Shown piece after piece: positions 6,877 through 14,649 of a DNA stretch of 21,126 bases (within the stretch, counting starts at the first letter, position 1; each line of letters begins with the position of its first letter). The stretch lies in the IMG/VR virus record IMGVR_UViG_3300048778_000061, positions 1-21,126 of that record. One strand, written 5' to 3'. Below the pieces are notes generated by a model that was not told where the DNA came from, ran no database searches, and was given only the letters and a program-made list of their open reading frames with translations. The DNA comes from a virus. The position numbers and the translations under genes are program-made.

Positions 6877-7198
6877 AGAAGTAAAAAATGTGCAAGATAA
6901 TTTAAATAATTGTGGGATGTTTCTTTTTAAAATATATACTACTGAAGGATTTTATGATATTAAGGTAAGTTCTCAAGTATCTACCCCAAACATTTATCAT
7001 GAATTTTCTTTAGAGTATAATTTTGGAGAACTTATGCAACAAATGTTTTCGAATACAATTTCAAATGATTTTGGAAAAGATTGGGAAACAGAGTTGAACG
7101 ATTTAGGATATAAGACAAATATAAATTATAAAGAACAGTTACAAATATTATTAAGCTCCGGTTTTAATAAACTTGCTATCAAACTTGAAAAAATTTAA
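6863..7198 (+). CDS. Hypothetical protein in the gp46-47 operon
   Basis: A 111-aa protein starting MLEIEEVKNVQDNLNNCG; no family recognised. Aromatic-rich beta-like segments (MFLFKIYTTEGFYDIKVSSQ) are followed by a helical C-terminal half, suggesting a small alpha/beta protein. I choose ATG 6863 rather than the earlier in-frame ATG at 6830 because AGAGG/AGGA lies directly upstream of 6863 and the earlier start is buried in the previous gene without a ribosome binding site. It overlaps that gene by 14 nt, and the glycosyltransferase gene follows 13 nt later. Function unknown. Confidence 0.6.
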   Translation: MLEIEEVKNVQDNLNNCGMFLFKIYTTEGFYDIKVSSQVSTPNIYHEFSLEYNFGELMQQMFSNTISNDFGKDWETELNDLGYKTNINYKEQLQILLSSGFNKLAIKLEKI

Positions 7199-7211
7199 GA
7201 GGAATAAATGA

Positions 7212-8414
7212 ATGGACTTTGAAAAATTTAAGGAATCTATTAACGAACTCTCTACGAAAAATGTAGAAGTAATTAGACCGGAAAGTTTAGCTAATGTGGT
7301 TCAAATTAAAAAGAATGTATTGTTAAGTTTCGTTTCTGATGCTACTGGTTGTGGACATATTAGAAACGTATTTCCTTTAACATATTTGAACGCACTTTTC
7401 GGAAAAGAACAAGTTTGTATTCCTATCATTTCTCCAATTTTTATTAAACAAGAAGATATTTTGGTTAAGACTAAAACAATTTTATTTCAGAGAAACATGG
7501 CTCCTGAACATCATCAACATGTCCAGTGGTATAAACAGAACCAAGCTAAGTATGGTTATAAGATGGTTTATGATATTGACGATTTCATTTGGGGACATAA
7601 TGAAAAACAGGGTGGAGATAAGGAAGATGGAGTTCCTAGTTATAATTTTGGTTGGCATGGAATTACAGAACCAGTTAAGAAATACTCTGTAGAAATTATT
7701 AAAATGATGGACCATGTTACTGTTACAAGTCAATTTCTAAAAGATTATATGATAAATGAATTGGGAATTACTTGTTCTATTTCAGTTCTTCCTAATTCTA
7801 TTCCTATGTATTTTTGGGGAAATAAGCGCAAAGCTCCTAAGAAAAATCCTATCAAGAAACCTAAAGTAATCTATACTGGTTCCCCTACGCACTATTCTAA
7901 TCAGGAAAGAATGTTAGGAGATTTCGAAAACTCTTTCAAAGATTTCGTGATTCAAAATGTCTTAAATGATAAAATTGATTTCGTTTGTATGGGTGATTTG
8001 CCATGGTTTTTCGAAGGTATTAAGACAAAGGTTCAGGTGTTGGGTTGGTTAAATTCTTATCAATACCATCTTGGAGTAAAATCTGTAAATGCGGATTTTG
8101 GAATTGGTCCACTTGTAAGAAACAATTTTAATTACTCTAAATCGAATATCAAATATCAGGAACTAGCTTGTGAAGGAATTCCTTTTATTGGAAGTGTTTT
8201 CACAAATGGTAAACCAAGTCCTTATGATACTTGTGAACTAACTGTTAAAGACGTTTGCTCTGTAGAAGATATAGAGAAAATTGTGTTCAATCTTTCGGAA
8301 AACCCTGAGAAATATAATTCAGTAGTTTCTAAGCAATATGAATTTTTAGATAGAACTGGAGGATATCTCGAATCTCCACAATACGTTCAAAAACTAGTTG
8401 ATAATTATTTTTAA
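7212..8414 (+). CDS. GT-B fold glycosyltransferase (GT4-like)
   Basis: Predicted nucleotide-sugar glycosyltransferase of about 400 aa. The N-terminal domain carries the segment YDIDDFIWG at residues 120-128, typical of phage GT4-like enzymes. The C-terminal donor-binding domain has KVIYTGSPTHYSN, then VQVLGWL, then KSNIKYQELACEGIPFIGSVF at about residues 310-330, which places the acidic residue and loop that contact the sugar nucleotide. No signal peptide or membrane helix is present, so it acts in the cytoplasm. In T4-like phages such enzymes can glucosylate modified cytosine in phage DNA, but no hydroxymethylase is in this window, so the acceptor (DNA, protein or surface glycan) is open. 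AGAGGA is about 10 nt upstream of ATG 7212; the ATG at 7208 is out of frame. Confidence 0.85.
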   Translation: MDFEKFKESINELSTKNVEVIRPESLANVVQIKKNVLLSFVSDATGCGHIRNVFPLTYLNALFGKEQVCIPIISPIFIKQEDILVKTKTILFQRNMAPEHHQHVQWYKQNQAKYGYKMVYDIDDFIWGHNEKQGGDKEDGVPSYNFGWHGITEPVKKYSVEIIKMMDHVTVTSQFLKDYMINELGITCSISVLPNSIPMYFWGNKRKAPKKNPIKKPKVIYTGSPTHYSNQERMLGDFENSFKDFVIQNVLNDKIDFVCMGDLPWFFEGIKTKVQVLGWLNSYQYHLGVKSVNADFGIGPLVRNNFNYSKSNIKYQELACEGIPFIGSVFTNGKPSPYDTCELTVKDVCSVEDIEKIVFNLSENPEKYNSVVSKQYEFLDRTGGYLESPQYVQKLVDNYF

Positions 8415-8429
8415 GGAGATTTTCCGAAA

Positions 8430-8828
8430 ATGGCTAAAAAGAAAACTTATTATCCTGTTGTTATGTGTGGAACTTATTTTCCGGAAGATCTGCTTTTGGA
8501 AATGAAGAAAGCCGCTATGGAAGAACATGACGACAAGATGAATCTTTTGGATTTCTTGTCAGCACTTTTTCAAGCATTTGATTATAAAGAAGTTCCTTAT
8601 ATGAAAAATGTTATTATGCTATCTACAGAAAATTGTGTTTTTTATCCAGAAGAAGATTTTGATAAAGGATATTTTATTGGTGTAGATATCTTAGAACTTC
8701 CGGAACATCTTTCGAAAAAACGTATGCAAATTGACGTAAGAAAGATTTTCGAAGGCGTTGGAATACTTTCTATTGATGATGAAGATTCAGCCATTCAAAT
8801 ATTCGCAAGGACAATTTTTAGTGCGTAA
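8430..8828 (+). CDS. Hypothetical protein, 132 aa
   Basis: No family recognised. The protein starts MAKKKTYYPVVMCGTYFPEDLLLEMK and has mixed alpha/beta character: a hydrophobic first strand, a helix around residues 20-32 rich in Glu/Lys, then LLDFLSALFQAF, and an acidic middle. No Cys-ligand cluster or membrane segment. Its leader (AAGGAG, 11 nt, ATGGCTAA) is nearly the same as that of uvsX at 13495, including a TTTTC(C)GAAA word between ribosome binding site and ATG. It sits 15 nt after the glycosyltransferase and overlaps the next gene by 8 nt (GTGCGTAA), so it is part of the same operon. Confidence 0.65.
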   Translation: MAKKKTYYPVVMCGTYFPEDLLLEMKKAAMEEHDDKMNLLDFLSALFQAFDYKEVPYMKNVIMLSTENCVFYPEEDFDKGYFIGVDILELPEHLSKKRMQIDVRKIFEGVGILSIDDEDSAIQIFARTIFSA

Positions 8829-9090
8829 GATAAATTTTAAAAAACCTTTTCAATATATTTGGTCTTATCTTTCCGCAAAGTTTGGACCAAGAGTTTCATT
8901 AGATGTTTTTATAAATCGTTTAATCGTTTGTAAAGATTGTTCTTGGAATATTCAGAAAGATACTCGAAACTATTGTAGAGCTTGCTTTTGTCCGGAGACT
9001 AAATTTTGGCCAGATGCAGAACTTAGAAATAAATGTGGCATGAAAAATGTAGAATGTCCTAGGAAAAAATGGCCTGAAATTTCTCCTTGA
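8821..9090 (+). CDS. Cys-rich putative zinc-binding small protein (GTG start)
   Basis: An 89-aa basic protein with seven cysteines in a tight pattern: CKDC (Cys37/Cys40), CRACFC (Cys52/55/57), then KCGMKNVECPRKKW (Cys72/Cys79). This resembles the small metal-binding phage proteins ending in CPxxKW, and likely binds one or two zinc ions. I place the start at GTG 8821, 9 nt after AAGGA and overlapping the previous stop (GTGCGTAA). An upstream in-frame ATG at 8758 lies inside the previous gene with no ribosome binding site. It is the last gene of the first operon; the next promoter (9087-9115) overlaps its stop codon. Function unknown. Confidence 0.65.
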   Translation: MRKINFKKPFQYIWSYLSAKFGPRVSLDVFINRLIVCKDCSWNIQKDTRNYCRACFCPETKFWPDAELRNKCGMKNVECPRKKWPEISP

Positions 9091-9115
9091 CTCCATAGAT
9101 TAAAGATGCTACAAT
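9087..9115 (+). promoter_or_regulatory. Promoter of the DHH/minigene/gp43 unit
   Basis: TTGACT (9087-9092), 17-bp spacer, TACAAT (9110-9115). The spacer holds AGATTAAAGATGC, the same word as in the promoters at 2850 (minus) and 16342. Expected start is near 9122, leaving about 15 nt of leader before ATG 9137. The -35 box overlaps the TGA of the Cys-rich gene. Confidence 0.75.
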
Positions 9116-9136
9116 GATCTAAGAAAAGAGAACTAA

Positions 9137-10048
9137 ATGAATTTAACAAAACAATATCAGCAAATTTTAAGAAGAGATGCGAAAATACTAAACATATGTC
9201 ACTTTGATTTAGATGGTGTAGGTTCTAGTATAGTTGTAAAGAATGTTTTCAAAAATGTTTCCTTCATAGATTTAAAATATGGTCAAGTAGACATATTTTT
9301 AAAGAACTTAGATTTCTCAGAATATGATGTAGTTCTTATGACAGACATTTCTCCAGAGACAGAGGAAGTTTTTAATCTTTCTGATAAACTATTTCTTCTC
9401 GATCATCATGACACTGCGGTTCGTTTCAATAATCCTGAAAAGAATCGAATCGTAATTGCTGGAAAATCTGCTTGCTTACTTTGCAAAAACTTTTTCGAAA
9501 ATCTTTTTAATCTAGACTTATCATATCTCGATGAACTTTGCAAATATATAAATGATTTTGATATGTGGGAATTAAAGTTTTTCGAAAAATCTTGGTCATT
9601 TAATTGTTTGTATTACTATTACTTTTCGAATGATTTTAGAAAACGTTTCGGAAATGGTGATGTAAAGTTTAATGATATAGAAATAAAATATATATTAGAA
9701 CAAAGAAAACTTTTAGAAAAAATCTATAAGAATGTTAACTTTTACGAATTAGAATCTATAAAATCGGGATTCTATATCGGAGGAAATTTCATAAACGATA
9801 TTTGCCACAGACTAATGATAGATAAAAATTTAGATATGGTGTTCTGTATAAATCCAAAATCTAATAGTTGTTCTGTTAGGTCTAGAAACGAAAATATACA
9901 CATAGGAAATATTTTACATGAGTTGTTTGCTGGAGGTGGACATCACGCGGCTGGAGCTTTCCATCTCAAAGAATACGATGACATTCAAGAAAGTATTGAG
10001 AAAGTTGAACGATACCTTTTCAAAAATTTTTCCGAAATAAGAAGATGA
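9137..10048 (+). CDS. DHH/DHHA1 phosphoesterase (NrnA/RecJ-like)
   Basis: Predicted Mn-dependent phosphoesterase of the DHH superfamily, cytoplasmic. All catalytic motifs are intact: HFDLDGVGSS at residues 22-31 (Asp24, Asp26), Asp70 in MTDIS, LLDHHD at 87-92, INDFDMWE as the fourth motif, and GGGHHAAG at 266-273 as the DHHA1 substrate-binding loop. At 303 aa it is the size of NrnA-type nano-RNases or cyclic-dinucleotide phosphodiesterases, not of full-length RecJ. Possible roles are recycling of short oligonucleotides from degraded DNA/RNA or removing nucleotide second messengers; the sequence does not decide. It is first in its transcription unit, just downstream of a strong promoter, followed 7 nt later by the minigene chain leading into the polymerase gene. 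Confidence 0.88.
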   Translation: MNLTKQYQQILRRDAKILNICHFDLDGVGSSIVVKNVFKNVSFIDLKYGQVDIFLKNLDFSEYDVVLMTDISPETEEVFNLSDKLFLLDHHDTAVRFNNPEKNRIVIAGKSACLLCKNFFENLFNLDLSYLDELCKYINDFDMWELKFFEKSWSFNCLYYYYFSNDFRKRFGNGDVKFNDIEIKYILEQRKLLEKIYKNVNFYELESIKSGFYIGGNFINDICHRLMIDKNLDMVFCINPKSNSCSVRSRNENIHIGNILHELFAGGGHHAAGAFHLKEYDDIQESIEKVERYLFKNFSEIRR

Positions 10049-10055
10049 AAGGTTA

Positions 10056-10289
10056 ATGAATTCTAGATTAGTTCTTTTAAAAGGTAATTTGTTTTCTACT
10101 GGGTATGAAAGAAACTTCCAACTATGTAAACTTAAACCGAACAGCCATTGGAAACTATATTCAGAAAAAGATGACGAAATTTGTAAGAAAAATATAGTGA
10201 CATTTTTAGAAATAGTTTTAGAAAAATCTTATAAGGGATTCAAAATACACAAGTCTATGAACAAATTTGGAACTTACAATTATCTATGA
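10056..10289 (+). CDS. Minigene 1 of a coupled array before gp43
   Basis: A 77-aa basic protein of unknown function, starting MNSRLVLLKGNLFSTG, with AAAGG 3 nt before the ATG. Its segment FQLCKLKPNSHWKLYSEKDD followed by EICKKNIVTFLEIVLEKSYKGFKI can be aligned by eye with the two following 54-aa proteins (aromatic strand, Lys, short linker, then an I/L-E-I-I/V-L helix and an aromatic end), so I consider it a longer member of the same family. The ATGA overlap with minigene 2 implies coupled translation. Confidence 0.6.
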   Translation: MNSRLVLLKGNLFSTGYERNFQLCKLKPNSHWKLYSEKDDEICKKNIVTFLEIVLEKSYKGFKIHKSMNKFGTYNYL

Positions 10290-10450
10290 CTACAGACTTT
10301 AATCCTTTTTTCTATTATGTTAAATTCAAAGGCTCAGGAAAGCTATACACTCTAAATGATTATAAAAATATGCTATGCAAACAATGGAAAGAAATTTATA
10401 TAGAAATAATATTGAATAAAAGATGTAATAGAGATTATTGGATTATATGA
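10286..10450 (+). CDS. Minigene 2 of the array, 54 aa
   Basis: Begins MTTDFNPFFYYVKFKGSGK and ends CNRDYWII; no known family. The start overlaps the stop of minigene 1 and its own stop overlaps the start of minigene 3, both as ATGA. It aligns with minigene 3 almost end to end: FxxFYxYVxxKxxG, LN(D/E)YxN, then IEIIL and a closing aromatic DYWII/DFYYI. Identical length and this conserved pattern make random occurrence unlikely. It is too short for common gene-calling cut-offs and easily missed. Confidence 0.6.
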   Translation: MTTDFNPFFYYVKFKGSGKLYTLNDYKNMLCKQWKEIYIEIILNKRCNRDYWII

Positions 10451-10611
10451 ACATCACTTATTTTAATACTTTCTATCAATATGTAGAAATAAAGAATCTC
10501 GGAAGATTTATTTTGAATGAGTATAATAACATAATGTTAAAAAATTATTATACAGAATCTATAGAGATAATTTTGAAGTTAACTTATAAGAAAGATTTTT
10601 ATTATATATGA
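10447..10611 (+). CDS. Minigene 3 of the array, 54 aa
   Basis: Begins MNITYFNTFYQYVEIKNLGR and ends TYKKDFYYI. Same length as minigene 2 and clearly its paralogue (see shared YV.(F/I)K, LN(D/E)Y.N and IEIIL elements), while the nucleotide sequences have diverged strongly, which suggests purifying selection on the protein. Overlaps its neighbours by ATGA on both sides. Function unknown. Confidence 0.6.
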   Translation: MNITYFNTFYQYVEIKNLGRFILNEYNNIMLKNYYTESIEIILKLTYKKDFYYI

Positions 10612-10748
10612 ATTATGTAAGATCTTTCGGAAGCGATTTTCAAAATAATTTCTTAAAACTTTCTAAAATAGATAAGATGGAAATAATACTTCAAAAACCA
10701 AATTACATAAACTTTTTATATAAACAACTTAAAGGAAACCATGTTTAA
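10608..10748 (+). CDS. Minigene 4 of the array, 46 aa, overlapping gp43
   Basis: Begins MNYVRSFGSDFQNNFLKLSK and ends KQLKGNHV. It starts in the stop of minigene 3 (ATGA) and runs 8 nt into the polymerase gene, with its last codons containing the polymerase ribosome binding site (AAAGGAA). KMEIILQKPNYINFLY resembles the IEIIL...aromatic end of minigenes 2 and 3, so it may be a diverged or shortened copy. Its translation would deliver ribosomes to the gp43 start. Confidence 0.5.
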   Translation: MNYVRSFGSDFQNNFLKLSKIDKMEIILQKPNYINFLYKQLKGNHV

Positions 10749-13170
10749 GAACATCTATTACGACTCTTGGAATAATAAAATGCACCTCTGGGAAATTGGT
10801 GCGGATGGGAAAACTGTCTATAATGTTTTTAAGCATGAGATTGAATATTACGTTTTAGACAAGACTGGTAAGAGTCTTATTAAAGATATTTACGGAAACT
10901 CTGTTATAAAAAAGATAACAGATTCTAAGAAAAATTTGAAAGACCTTAAAGATTCTGGAGAAAAACTATTCGAATCAGATTTGTCAGAAGACGTAAAGTT
11001 TCTCCATAAAAGATATGGTGACAAAGAACACATAGTTAATATTAAAGACTATTCTATTTTTAACATAGATATAGAAACAGAATTCCCAGAATCGGAAACA
11101 ATAAATTTGATTGGATTAGAAGATTTTCATACTGGAGAAATATTTCAATTAGGACTTAAACCATATACAGGGGATAGTAAAGAAACCAAGTATATACATT
11201 GTGATTCTGAATCTGTTCTTTTAGAAAGATTTTGTAAATTTCTTCATCTAAAACATGTTAATGTGATGATAGGCTGGAATCTCAGTAAGTTCGACATTCC
11301 AAAAATTCAAGAAAGAATCGATACGTTACAATTAAAATGTTGTATGTCTTCTATTGGAAAAGTCATTAGAAAGTATGATGGCGAAATTGTGATTCCAGGA
11401 ATAGACATATTAGATTGTATGGATATTTACAAAAAGTTTACGATGAAAAGTCAACCATCTTTTTCTTTGAATTATATTGGAATGTTAGAAGTAAAAGAAG
11501 GAAAGTTAGAATATGAAGGAACAATTAATGATTTTTGGAAAGCTGATTGGAATAGGTTCGTAGAGTATAATATTCAGGATTTACGATTAGTTAAAAAAAT
11601 AGACGATAAGAAAAAATTCATCAAACTTGCTATAGACCTTTGCACATATACTAGGACTCCTTTTTCGAAAATATCTTCTACAATTGCTGTTATTGAAGGA
11701 TATATTTTAAGACATATGCATAAGAATAATCTTGTGATGTCTGACATTTCCCATAACATAGCATTTGAACAGGAACGATCTATTAAAGGGGGTTGGGTAG
11801 AAACTGAACCGGGGTTTTATATACAGGCAATGTCAATAGACGCCACCGCTCTCTACCCTCACAATATTATGATGTTTAACATATCTACAGAAACAAAAGT
11901 ATTAAATCCTAAAGAAGAAGATATTCCGAACCTAATAAAGACACAAATTCCTGGAGTTTATTATAGAAAAGATAAACAAGGCATTCTTCCTATCATTGTT
12001 AAGAAATTGTTTGATGATAGGAAGGAATTAAAAGACGCAGGAAAGAAAGCAAAGAAAGCAAAAGATAAAGTGACGGCAGAATTTTATGACTCGCAACAGG
12101 CAATTATAAAGGTCCTCGCGAACGGAGTCTACGGCTGTTGTTTGGAAGCTCATTTTCATTTCTATGATTTCGATAATGGTTCGGTAATTACGGCAGTTGG
12201 AAGAGAAGCAATTGTTCACGTTAAAAAAAAATTTGATGAATATATTAAGAAAGATTTTAAGAAACTTGCAGACGAAATTTATCCAAACAACACATTCAAT
12301 CCTACAAAAATTAAAAAGTCTTTGTCCATCCTCTGCGACACAGATTCTCGGTTTTTCGATTTATCCTTTCTTTATAGTAGTCTAGCACCAGAAAAATCAT
12401 TCCTAGAGTTTTCTTTAGACTTTCAGAAAAAAGTTTTAGAACCATTTTTGAAAGTTATTATGGAAGAGTTTGCCGAAAAATACAATACAAAAAACCTAAT
12501 CCATTTCAAAAGAGAAAAGATTATTGCTAAGATTTATGTTCAACAAAAAAAGAAATATGCTACATTAAACTTAGCAAATGAAGAAGAAATTTACGAAACT
12601 CCAGACTTCGCAATAACTGGTTTAGAAATTAAGAAATCAGATTTGTGTATGTTCTCTAGAAAAAATCTTGAACAACTTCTACACATTATGTTTGCTGGAA
12701 AAATTGATGAACTTCCTAATAGAGAAAACATGTTAACTCACATTAGGAAGGCATATAAAGAGTTCAAACTTCAAAAAATTTCTGACATTTCCGCACCAAA
12801 AGGTATTAACGATTATGATAAATATTCAGTAGAAGGCTTCACAGACTTTAATAAAGGGACTCCAATATATAATCGTGCATCTATAATTTATAATCATGTA
12901 GTAGAAGATAACAATTTACCATTGACTAAAATTGTAAACGGAACTAAAATGAAATATGTATACGTAAATCCAAACAACAAATATAAAACAAATGCTATAG
13001 GATACATAGGAAATTGGCCAGCGGCTTTCGATAAACTTTTTCAAATAGATTACGAAACACAATTCGAAAAACAATATTTAGCTCCTGCACAAAGAATGTT
13101 TGATACACTAAAATTTGGAACCATTACTTTGAAAGATAGTAAACTTTTAAAAATGATTGAGGATGACTAA
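10741..13170 (+). CDS. 43: gp43-like family B replicative DNA polymerase
   Basis: Replicative DNA polymerase with 3'-5' proofreading. Exonuclease motifs: DIE at residues 110-112 (Exo I), GWNLSKFDIPK (Exo II, with the Asp) and YNIQDLRLVKK (Exo III). Polymerase motifs: A, SIDATALYP with Asp367; B, KVLANGVYG with Lys457 to Gly465; C, LCDTDSRFF with Asp533/Asp535. All catalytic residues are present. The protein has 809 aa against about 900 in T4, so it is a compact version. Two positions differ from the usual family pattern: motif A reads LYPHN rather than LYPSI, and motif B has NG where NS is usual. The ribosome binding site AAAGGAA lies in the overlapping minigene 4. It ends in TAATG shared with the next gene. 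Clamp and clamp-loader genes are not in this window. Confidence 0.95.
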   Translation: MFKNIYYDSWNNKMHLWEIGADGKTVYNVFKHEIEYYVLDKTGKSLIKDIYGNSVIKKITDSKKNLKDLKDSGEKLFESDLSEDVKFLHKRYGDKEHIVNIKDYSIFNIDIETEFPESETINLIGLEDFHTGEIFQLGLKPYTGDSKETKYIHCDSESVLLERFCKFLHLKHVNVMIGWNLSKFDIPKIQERIDTLQLKCCMSSIGKVIRKYDGEIVIPGIDILDCMDIYKKFTMKSQPSFSLNYIGMLEVKEGKLEYEGTINDFWKADWNRFVEYNIQDLRLVKKIDDKKKFIKLAIDLCTYTRTPFSKISSTIAVIEGYILRHMHKNNLVMSDISHNIAFEQERSIKGGWVETEPGFYIQAMSIDATALYPHNIMMFNISTETKVLNPKEEDIPNLIKTQIPGVYYRKDKQGILPIIVKKLFDDRKELKDAGKKAKKAKDKVTAEFYDSQQAIIKVLANGVYGCCLEAHFHFYDFDNGSVITAVGREAIVHVKKKFDEYIKKDFKKLADEIYPNNTFNPTKIKKSLSILCDTDSRFFDLSFLYSSLAPEKSFLEFSLDFQKKVLEPFLKVIMEEFAEKYNTKNLIHFKREKIIAKIYVQQKKKYATLNLANEEEIYETPDFAITGLEIKKSDLCMFSRKNLEQLLHIMFAGKIDELPNRENMLTHIRKAYKEFKLQKISDISAPKGINDYDKYSVEGFTDFNKGTPIYNRASIIYNHVVEDNNLPLTKIVNGTKMKYVYVNPNNKYKTNAIGYIGNWPAAFDKLFQIDYETQFEKQYLAPAQRMFDTLKFGTITLKDSKLLKMIEDD

Positions 13171-13415
13171 TGAAAATATTTGAAAAACTTTTAGATAAAC
13201 TTTTCGAAAAAATTGCTAATAAGATTTCTGAAAATCATTCTAAATGGTTTTTCGAAAAAGTTGGTGATGTTCTTATTGTTCAAATTCCTCTTCCAAACTT
13301 ACCACCACAAAAAGAAAGACAATATTTGAACTATGCTGAGAATATGTTTAGAAAATATTTGAAAGAATTTGGAGTTAAAGAAATCATAACTGTAGAAAAT
13401 AGAGTATCCCGTTGA
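13170..13415 (+). CDS. Small hypothetical protein between gp43 and uvsX
   Basis: An 81-aa basic protein, unknown family. Residues 1-32 form a probable amphipathic helix (MKIFEKLLDKLFEKIANKIS), followed by a strand-like DVLIVQIPLP, a Pro-rich turn NLPPQKER and a second helix with Tyr/Arg/Lys. The ATG overlaps the gp43 stop codon (TAATG) and has GAGGA upstream, so translation is likely coupled to the polymerase. Several FEK repeats use the TTC GAA codon pair that is over-represented in this genome. Function unknown. Confidence 0.6.
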   Translation: MKIFEKLLDKLFEKIANKISENHSKWFFEKVGDVLIVQIPLPNLPPQKERQYLNYAENMFRKYLKEFGVKEIITVENRVSR

Positions 13416-13420
13416 ATAAA

Positions 13421-13457
13421 TTTTAGAGAACTTTGTTTGATTTTTAGAGAACTTTGT
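13421..13457 (+). repeat. 16-bp direct repeat in the uvsX leader
   Basis: TTTTAGAGAACTTTGT occurs exactly at 13421-13436 and 13442-13457, separated by 5 bp. It is followed at once by two copies of GAAAACTTT (from 13458 and 13469). The stacked repeats fill the 79-bp gap before uvsX. They could bind a regulator or simply reflect slippage. Confidence 0.6.
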
Positions 13458-13494
13458 GAAAACTTTGTGAAAACTTTTAAGGAGAATTTTCGAA

Positions 13495-14649
13495 ATGGCT
13501 AAAGAAAAGAAAGAAAAAATTGTTGGAGAAGGAATGGGAAAAGCGGCCAGTCTGATGGACCGCATTTTGAAAAATAGTAGTATACCTCTGGCTTGTAAAT
13601 TATCAGAGTCTCAAATATTAGATGAAGATAAACCAATTCCAACAGACTATCCTATGATGAATGTTGCATTAAAAGGAAAATTATTAGATGGTGGAATTAC
13701 TCCTGGAATTATTCAATTTTGTGGAGTATCTAAAACGTTTAAGTCTTCGTTTATGTTACTTTTGGCGAGTGCATATTTGAAAGCAAATCCAGGATCGTTA
13801 TTTTTATTTTTTGATAATGAATTTGGAACTAGAAAATCTTACTTCGAATTATTTGATATAGACCCAAATTTTGTAGTGCATCTTCCATTTCAATCAATAG
13901 AAGAATTAAAATTTGAAATGGTAAAGCAATTAGATATGTTAACTATTGACGATAAAGTAATTTTTGGTATTGATTCTTTGGGCCTTTCTAGTTCTCTAAA
14001 AGAATTAAATGATGCAGAAAATATGAAGTCTGCGCTCGATTTATCGAGGCCAAAAAGTTTGAAGTCGTTATTTAGAATAATTACTCCTAAAATTTGTTTG
14101 AAGAAAATTCCGACAATAGTAATTAACCATATTTACAATGATATTTCAACTTTCTATCCCAGCGTCGTTATTGGCGGCGGGCAAGGTTCGGTTTTGGCTA
14201 GTAATAGTATTTTCGTAACGACGAAACAAAAGCTTAAGGAAGGAGAAAATCATGTTGGATATAAATTTCTTCTTAAAGTTAATAAATCTAGAGACGTTAA
14301 AGAAGGAACCGTAATACCATTTTCGATTAAGTGGGATGGTAGTATGTCAAAGTATTCCGGATTAGATGTTATTGCAGTTGATTTGGGCATCATAGATAAG
14401 GCTAAAGAAGGGAAACGAAATGCTTATCAATATCAAACTATTTCAGGAAATGTTTTGAAAGTGTTAGAAAAGGATGTTGATGATGCTGAAGAATTTTGGC
14501 AGACTATTTTTAAGGAAACCGATTTGATTTATAGAATCGAATGTATGTATCAATTAGGAAAACATTCAAAAGATTCTCTAAATGTTGAAGAGGATAATAC
14601 TGTGGTTGCTCAGAATCTTGTATTTGTCGATGAAGGAGAAGAAGACTAA
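13495..14649 (+). CDS. uvsX: UvsX recombinase (RecA family)
   Basis: Phage RecA/RAD51 relative that forms filaments on single-stranded DNA and drives strand exchange in recombination-dependent replication. Walker A GVSKTFKSS at residues 77-85 has the T4-type form GPSKSFKS. FFDNEFG at 106-112 holds the catalytic glutamate, Walker B is KVIFGIDSLG with Asp160, and the L2-region motif is VVIGGGQGSV. LKSLFRIITP and KIPTIVINHIY also match T4 UvsX in pattern. Length 384 aa, close to T4 (about 390). Start ATGGCTAAAG has AAGGAG 10 nt upstream. The preceding 79 bp contain stacked direct repeats, and the stop codon lies in a CTAAATA late-promoter-like box that begins the leader of the next gene. The matching mediator UvsY lies at 1526-1939. 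Confidence 0.95.
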   Translation: MAKEKKEKIVGEGMGKAASLMDRILKNSSIPLACKLSESQILDEDKPIPTDYPMMNVALKGKLLDGGITPGIIQFCGVSKTFKSSFMLLLASAYLKANPGSLFLFFDNEFGTRKSYFELFDIDPNFVVHLPFQSIEELKFEMVKQLDMLTIDDKVIFGIDSLGLSSSLKELNDAENMKSALDLSRPKSLKSLFRIITPKICLKKIPTIVINHIYNDISTFYPSVVIGGGQGSVLASNSIFVTTKQKLKEGENHVGYKFLLKVNKSRDVKEGTVIPFSIKWDGSMSKYSGLDVIAVDLGIIDKAKEGKRNAYQYQTISGNVLKVLEKDVDDAEEFWQTIFKETDLIYRIECMYQLGKHSKDSLNVEEDNTVVAQNLVFVDEGEED

